Positions 4,151 to 7,282 of a DNA stretch of 7,282 nucleotides are shown piece after piece (position 1 is the first letter of the stretch; every line of letters starts with the position of its first letter). A model generated the notes under the pieces. That model was not told the origin of the DNA, made no database searches, and was given only the letters and a program-made list of their open reading frames with translations. The position numbers were made by a program, and so were the translations under genes. The stretch is from Thermoleophilaceae bacterium (GTDB lineage Bacteria; Actinomycetota; Thermoleophilia; Solirubrobacterales; Thermoleophilaceae): positions 1 through 7,282 of the forward strand of contig JACCZP010000379.1 in assembly GCA_013695885.1 (NCBI GenBank), written 5' to 3'.

Positions 4151-5680
4151 GTGTTCGCGAGCGTCGCCACCTTCGCCCTCGAGGGCGTGGACAGTCACGA
4201 GGTCACGGTCGAGGTCGACCTGCGGCGCGGTCTGCCGGCCTTCACCGTGGTCGGCCTCCCCGACGCATCCGTGCGCGAGGCCCGCGAGCGGGTCCGCGCT
4301 GCGCTGCTCAACTCCGGGTGCGAGTTCCCGCTCAAGCGGGTGACCGCGAATCTCGCGCCTGCGCACATCCGCAAGGCCGGCCCGTCGTTCGATCTCGCGC
4401 TCGCCCTCGGGGTCCTCGCCGCCAGCCAGCAGGTTCCGCGAGAGGAGCTGAGCCGCTACGCGGTGTGCGGCGAGCTCTCGCTCGGGGGTGCGCTGCGTCC
4501 AGTGCTGGGAAGCCTGGCGATGGCCCTCGGCGCTCGTCGCGCGGGGTACGCGAGGCTCGTGGTCGCCGTCGAGGACGCCGGGGAGGCGGCTCTGGTCGAT
4601 GGCCTCGAGGTGCTCGGCGTGCCCAGCCTCGACCGGCTCGTCGACCTGCTCTGCGGACGCTGGCGTCCGAGCGCGGATGGTCCGGACCGACCGCGGGCAT
4701 CGAGGGAGGAGCCGGAGCCGGACCTCGCCGACGTCCGAGGCCAGCTCGATGCGCGTCGTGCGCTCGAGATCGCCGCCGCCGGCGGGCACAACCTCCTCAT
4801 GACCGGCGCGCCGGGAGTGGGCAAGACGATGCTCGCCCGCCGTCTGCCCGGCGTCCTCCCGCCGCCGAGCTTCGACGAGGCGGTCGAGATCACGCGTGTC
4901 CGAAGCGTCGCGGGGCTGAGTCCGGGCGGGCTCGCGGAGCGCCGTCCCTTTCGAGCACCTCACCACACGATCTCGCCCTCGGGTCTCATCGGTGGCGGGG
5001 CGACGCCCCGTCCCGGTGAGATCTCCCTTGCCCACCACGGCGTCCTGTTCCTCGACGAGCTCGCCGAGTTCTCCCGGCCGTCGCTCGAAGCGCTCCGGGC
5101 GCCGCTCGAGGCCGGACAGGTCGAGATCATGCGCGGGCAGCGGACCATCTCCTTCCCCGCGGACGTGATGCTCGTCGGGGCGTGCAACGACTGTCCCTGC
5201 GGGCGCCTGGCGCCGCACTGCCGATGCACGGACTCAGACCGAGCTCGCTACGCCCGGCGTCTCAGCGCCCCGCTCCTCGACCGCATCGACATCCTCTGCG
5301 AGCTGGACGCTCCGGAGTTCTCGACGCCGACGGCGTACGGCGCCGTGACCAGCCCACCCGGTGAGGCCTCGGAGCCCGTCCGCGCACGGGTGAGGGAGGC
5401 GCGCGAGCGTCAAGGACGCCGCCTCGAGGGCACCGGAGCGGGCTGCAACGCGGCCATGGACGCCCGGCTCAGCCGGACCCACCTCCGCCTTAGCCCCGGG
5501 GCGCGATCGGTGCTCTCACAGGCGCAGGCCGCCGGGGGCCTGAACGGGCGCGGTCACGACCGCGTGCTGCGTCTCGCACGCACGATCGCGGATCTCGGCG
5601 CATCCTCTCGAGTCGAGGGCGAGCACGTCGACGAGGCCTTCGGGTATCGATTGGGCTCATCGGCTCGGGCGGCGGCATGA
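4151..5680 (+). CDS. comM: ComM / YifB family AAA+ ATPase (Mg-chelatase-like), branch-migration helicase
   Basis: A 509-residue protein of normal family length. ComM drives branch migration during integration of incoming single-stranded DNA in natural transformation, as shown for Vibrio; here that is inferred. The N-terminal ChlI domain includes GLPAFTVVGLPDASVREARERV and NLAPAHIRKAGPSFDLALAL. The AAA+ core has Walker A GAPGVGKT (219-226, Lys225), RPFRAPHHTIS, Walker B GVLFLDELAEF (Asp302, Glu303) and RLSAPLLDRIDI. Cysteines 345, 348, 350, 357 and 359 (CNDCPCG then CRC) form the family's Cys cluster, with Cys345 where Asn-Pro types are more usual. The C-terminal Mg-chelatase-like helical domain follows. 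Start GTG 4151 gives the usual N-terminus and no ribosome-binding site is seen. The stop overlaps the dprA ATG as ATGA, so the two are translationally coupled. Confidence 0.96.
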   Translation: MFASVATFALEGVDSHEVTVEVDLRRGLPAFTVVGLPDASVREARERVRAALLNSGCEFPLKRVTANLAPAHIRKAGPSFDLALALGVLAASQQVPREELSRYAVCGELSLGGALRPVLGSLAMALGARRAGYARLVVAVEDAGEAALVDGLEVLGVPSLDRLVDLLCGRWRPSADGPDRPRASREEPEPDLADVRGQLDARRALEIAAAGGHNLLMTGAPGVGKTMLARRLPGVLPPPSFDEAVEITRVRSVAGLSPGGLAERRPFRAPHHTISPSGLIGGGATPRPGEISLAHHGVLFLDELAEFSRPSLEALRAPLEAGQVEIMRGQRTISFPADVMLVGACNDCPCGRLAPHCRCTDSDRARYARRLSAPLLDRIDILCELDAPEFSTPTAYGAVTSPPGEASEPVRARVREARERQGRRLEGTGAGCNAAMDARLSRTHLRLSPGARSVLSQAQAAGGLNGRGHDRVLRLARTIADLGASSRVEGEHVDEAFGYRLGSSARAAA

Positions 5681-6786
5681 CCGATTCGTGTGCGACCTGC
5701 CTGCGACGGAGCCATCTGCTCGGCCACCTCGCTCCGAGGATCGCCGACCTTCTGGCTAGGAAGCACAGACGAGTGGTGCCCGGGATGCTCGGTCTCGACG
5801 ACGAAGAGCTCATCGCGGCGGTCGCGGGAGCCCACGCGGGCGAAGCACATCGGTTCCTGGAGACCTTCGATGCCAGCGTCGCGCGTCGCGAGCTCGAGCG
5901 CATGGGCGTTCACGCGGCATGCGCTCACGGGTCTGCGTATCCCGTGCGGCTGCGAGACCTCCGCGATCCACCCGCGACGCTCTTCTGGGTCGGGTCTGAC
6001 GAGCGACTGGCGTCCCTCACACGGGAGCCTGCCGTGGCGGTGGTCGGCGCGCGGCGCGCCTCGCAGTACGGGCTCGAGGTCGGATACTCGCTGGGCCGAG
6101 GTCTCGGAGCCTCGGGCATCACGGTGGTCAGCGGCATGGCCCTCGGCGTGGATGCCGCCGCCCACCGGGGCGTGCTGGACGCGGGCGGGCCGGCGCTCGC
6201 GGTGCTCGCCTGCGGTCCGGAGCTCGCCTACCCGCGGGTCAACCGTGGGCTCCACGGTCGGCTGGTCGGGACGGGGGCCGTGGTATCCGAGCACCCGCCG
6301 GGCCAGCGTGCCCTGAGGTGGAGCTTTCCCGCTCGCAACCGCATCATGGCCGCGCTCGTAGAATTGGTGGTGGTGGTCGAGGCCGCCGAGCATTCGGGCT
6401 CGTTGATCACGGCCGACCTCGCGAGCGAGCTCGGGCGGAGCGTGGCCGCGGTGCCCGGGCGCATCACTCATCGCGGTACCGCGGGAAGCAATCGTCTGCT
6501 CAGGGAGGGCGCGATGCTGACGCGTGGCACGGAGGATGTGCTCGACGAGCTGTTCGGTCCCGGCGCGAGAGCGGGTCCGGATACGCCCGACCCAGCGCTC
6601 GAAACGCTCGGTTCCAGCGAGCGGAGCGTGCTCGAGCAGGTGGAGGCCGGGCGCGGGGGGCCCGACGCGCTCGGCCTCGAGCTGCGGCTCTCGGCGGCGG
6701 CCGTCCGTGCCGCCCTCGGCCGGCTCGAGGCGGTGGGCCTCGTGGTCCGCGGGGCGCTGGGAGCGTACGAGCGGACGGCTCGATGA
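5677..6786 (+). CDS. dprA: DNA-processing protein DprA (Smf)
   Basis: A 369-residue cytoplasmic protein that binds incoming single-stranded DNA and loads RecA during transformation. The N-terminal part (1-85) starts CATCLRRSHLL, with a CxxC pair (Cys5, Cys8) that I associate with Thermoleophilia DprA; a metal or redox role is not known. The Rossmann-like core covers about 118-295: AVAVVGARRAS (119-129), VSGMALGVDAAAHRG (151-165), VSEHPPG, FPARNRIMAAL (217-227), EHSGSLITADLASELGR (238-254) and AVPG. The C-terminal winged-helix-like domain (about 310-365) includes LRLSAAAVRAALGRLEAVGLV. The start ATG overlaps the comM stop by four bases with no strong Shine-Dalgarno sequence. comM plus dprA suggests, but does not prove, competence in this organism, since both are also found in species not known to be transformable. 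Confidence 0.96.
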   Translation: MTDSCATCLRRSHLLGHLAPRIADLLARKHRRVVPGMLGLDDEELIAAVAGAHAGEAHRFLETFDASVARRELERMGVHAACAHGSAYPVRLRDLRDPPATLFWVGSDERLASLTREPAVAVVGARRASQYGLEVGYSLGRGLGASGITVVSGMALGVDAAAHRGVLDAGGPALAVLACGPELAYPRVNRGLHGRLVGTGAVVSEHPPGQRALRWSFPARNRIMAALVELVVVVEAAEHSGSLITADLASELGRSVAAVPGRITHRGTAGSNRLLREGAMLTRGTEDVLDELFGPGARAGPDTPDPALETLGSSERSVLEQVEAGRGGPDALGLELRLSAAAVRAALGRLEAVGLVVRGALGAYERTAR

Positions 6787-6788
6787 CG

Positions 6789-6813
6789 CGCACGTTGTCC
6801 CCGTCGTCGTGCG
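6789..6813 (+). terminator. Hairpin directly after dprA (weak terminator candidate)
   Basis: CGCACG (6789-6794) pairs perfectly with CGTGCG (6808-6813) around a 13-base loop, starting two bases after the dprA stop. No T-run follows, so an intrinsic terminator is not secure. The position at the end of comM-dprA is what makes it worth listing. Confidence 0.22.
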
Positions 6814-6829
6814 ACTCGCCCTGAGCTGG

Positions 6830-6862
6830 CCGCCAGTCTCCGCGAGCCGCCCGCCGGTCTCC
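6830..6862. repeat. Imperfect 12-base direct repeat in the dprA-thiD gap
   Basis: CCGCCAGTCTCC (6830-6841) and CCGCCGGTCTCC (6851-6862) match at 11 of 12 bases and are 21 bases apart, about two helical turns. This could be a pair of protein sites upstream of the thiD promoter candidate, but the repeat is GC-rich and short. The rest of the 176-base gap (6787-6962) shows no gene. Confidence 0.35.
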
Positions 6863-6901
6863 CCCGATCCGGCGATACATCCCTGGCGCGACTCGCGCTC
6901 G

Positions 6902-6907
6902 TATGCT
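6902..6907 (+). promoter_or_regulatory. Candidate -10 element for thiD
   Basis: TATGCT fits TANNNT and lies 55 bases before the thiD ATG. The CTCGCGC string just upstream also precedes the rplS candidate. No -35 hexamer is evident. The element overlaps an in-frame ATG (6903) that could instead be an upstream thiD start, so the two readings compete. Confidence 0.28.
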
Positions 6908-6962
6908 CGGCCTGACGCGCCCACCCGCGCTCTCCGCCGCCGGCTCTGGGCGCCTCTGCCGC

Positions 6963-7282
6963 ATGACAGACCCGCTCGACATCACACCTCCGCGCGTCCT
7001 CTCGATCGCAGGGTCGGACTCCGGCGGCGGAGCCGGGATACAGGCCGACCTGAAGGCGATCGCGCGGTGCGGGGGTCACGGGATGACGGCGCTGACGGCG
7101 GTCACCGCGCAGAACACGGTCGGCGTGCGCTCCGTGTTCGCGCTGCCCGCCGAGACGGTGCTCGATCAGGTCCGGGCGGTCGTCGAGGACATCGGGGTCG
7201 ACGCGGTCAAGATCGGCATGCTGGGCAGTGCCGAGACCATCGCGGCGGTCGGCCGAGCACTCGACCTGACCGCCGGGGCGCC
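6963..7282 (+). CDS. thiD: Hydroxymethylpyrimidine / phosphomethylpyrimidine kinase ThiD (3' partial)
   Basis: ThiD phosphorylates hydroxymethylpyrimidine and then its monophosphate, supplying the pyrimidine half of thiamin. The first 106 residues are present: [20 protein letters not shown] (12-31) is the substrate-binding start of this ribokinase-like family, followed by [19 protein letters not shown] (37-55) and DAVKIGMLG (80-88). The ATP-binding C-terminal half lies beyond the window, so a fusion such as ThiD-ThiE cannot be excluded. ATG 6963 places the conserved strand 10 residues in, as is usual. An in-frame ATG at 6903 would add 20 residues of low-complexity sequence and is less likely. 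No Shine-Dalgarno sequence and no TPP riboswitch core are visible upstream. It appears to be a separate unit from comM-dprA. Confidence 0.93.
   Translation, partial: MTDPLDITPPRVLSIAGSDSGGGAGIQADLKAIARCGGHGMTALTAVTAQNTVGVRSVFALPAETVLDQVRAVVEDIGVDAVKIGMLGSAETIAAVGRALDLTAGA

Noticed and set aside
6787..6962. TPP riboswitch upstream of thiD
   Set aside because: A CTGAG string is present at 6821-6825, but the other conserved core elements of the THI box are absent and the gap shows no matching stem arrangement.
6903..6962. Longer thiD starting at ATG 6903
   Set aside because: It adds 20 residues rich in Pro, Ala, Gly and Leu, unlike ThiD N-termini, has no ribosome-binding site, and its start overlaps a plausible -10 element.

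Overview
The window is a stretch of a very GC-rich bacterial chromosome and holds core housekeeping genes. Protein signatures suggest an actinobacterium, most likely of the class Thermoleophilia (Solirubrobacterales/Gaiellales-like). The evidence is the TrmD wording ([22 protein letters not shown]), a signal peptidase with two extra cysteine pairs, a DprA starting with CxxCLRR, low-complexity acidic tails on ribosomal proteins, and frequent GTG starts with few Shine-Dalgarno sequences. The clade call rests on recalled family resemblance, not on a search.

Layout. Bases 1-1577 carry a tight ribosome-maturation operon on the + strand: the end of rpsP (S16), khpA (KH RNA-binding protein), rimM (16S maturation factor) and trmD (tRNA m1G37 methyltransferase). 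The last three are joined by short or overlapping junctions. After a 127-base gap with small hairpins and a possible promoter come rplS (L19), lepB (signal peptidase I) and rnhB (RNase HII), ending at 3518. yraN then lies alone on the - strand, convergent with rnhB and divergent from comM. The 213-base yraN/comM gap is rich in inverted repeats and has a mirrored CCGTAGC element next to each start. comM and dprA overlap by four bases (ATGA) and form a DNA-uptake/recombination pair. After a 176-base gap the window ends inside thiD (thiamin pyrimidine kinase).

How the genes work together. S16, KhpA, RimM, TrmD and L19 all serve ribosome assembly or decoding. LepB serves protein export. RNase HII removes ribonucleotides from DNA. 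YraN (predicted nuclease-like fold), ComM (branch-migration helicase) and DprA (RecA loader) are the DNA-processing half of a gene order widely kept in bacteria. thiD belongs to a separate metabolic unit.

I see no mobile element, CRISPR array, tRNA or rRNA, and no new multi-gene system. The points most worth a second look are: the missing canonical start of rnhB, which one extra C would repair; TrmD's conserved N-terminus running upstream of its first GTG into an in-frame CTG; the inverted yraN with mirrored, possibly leaderless promoters; the palindrome cluster between yraN and comM; and the acidic tails on S16 and L19.
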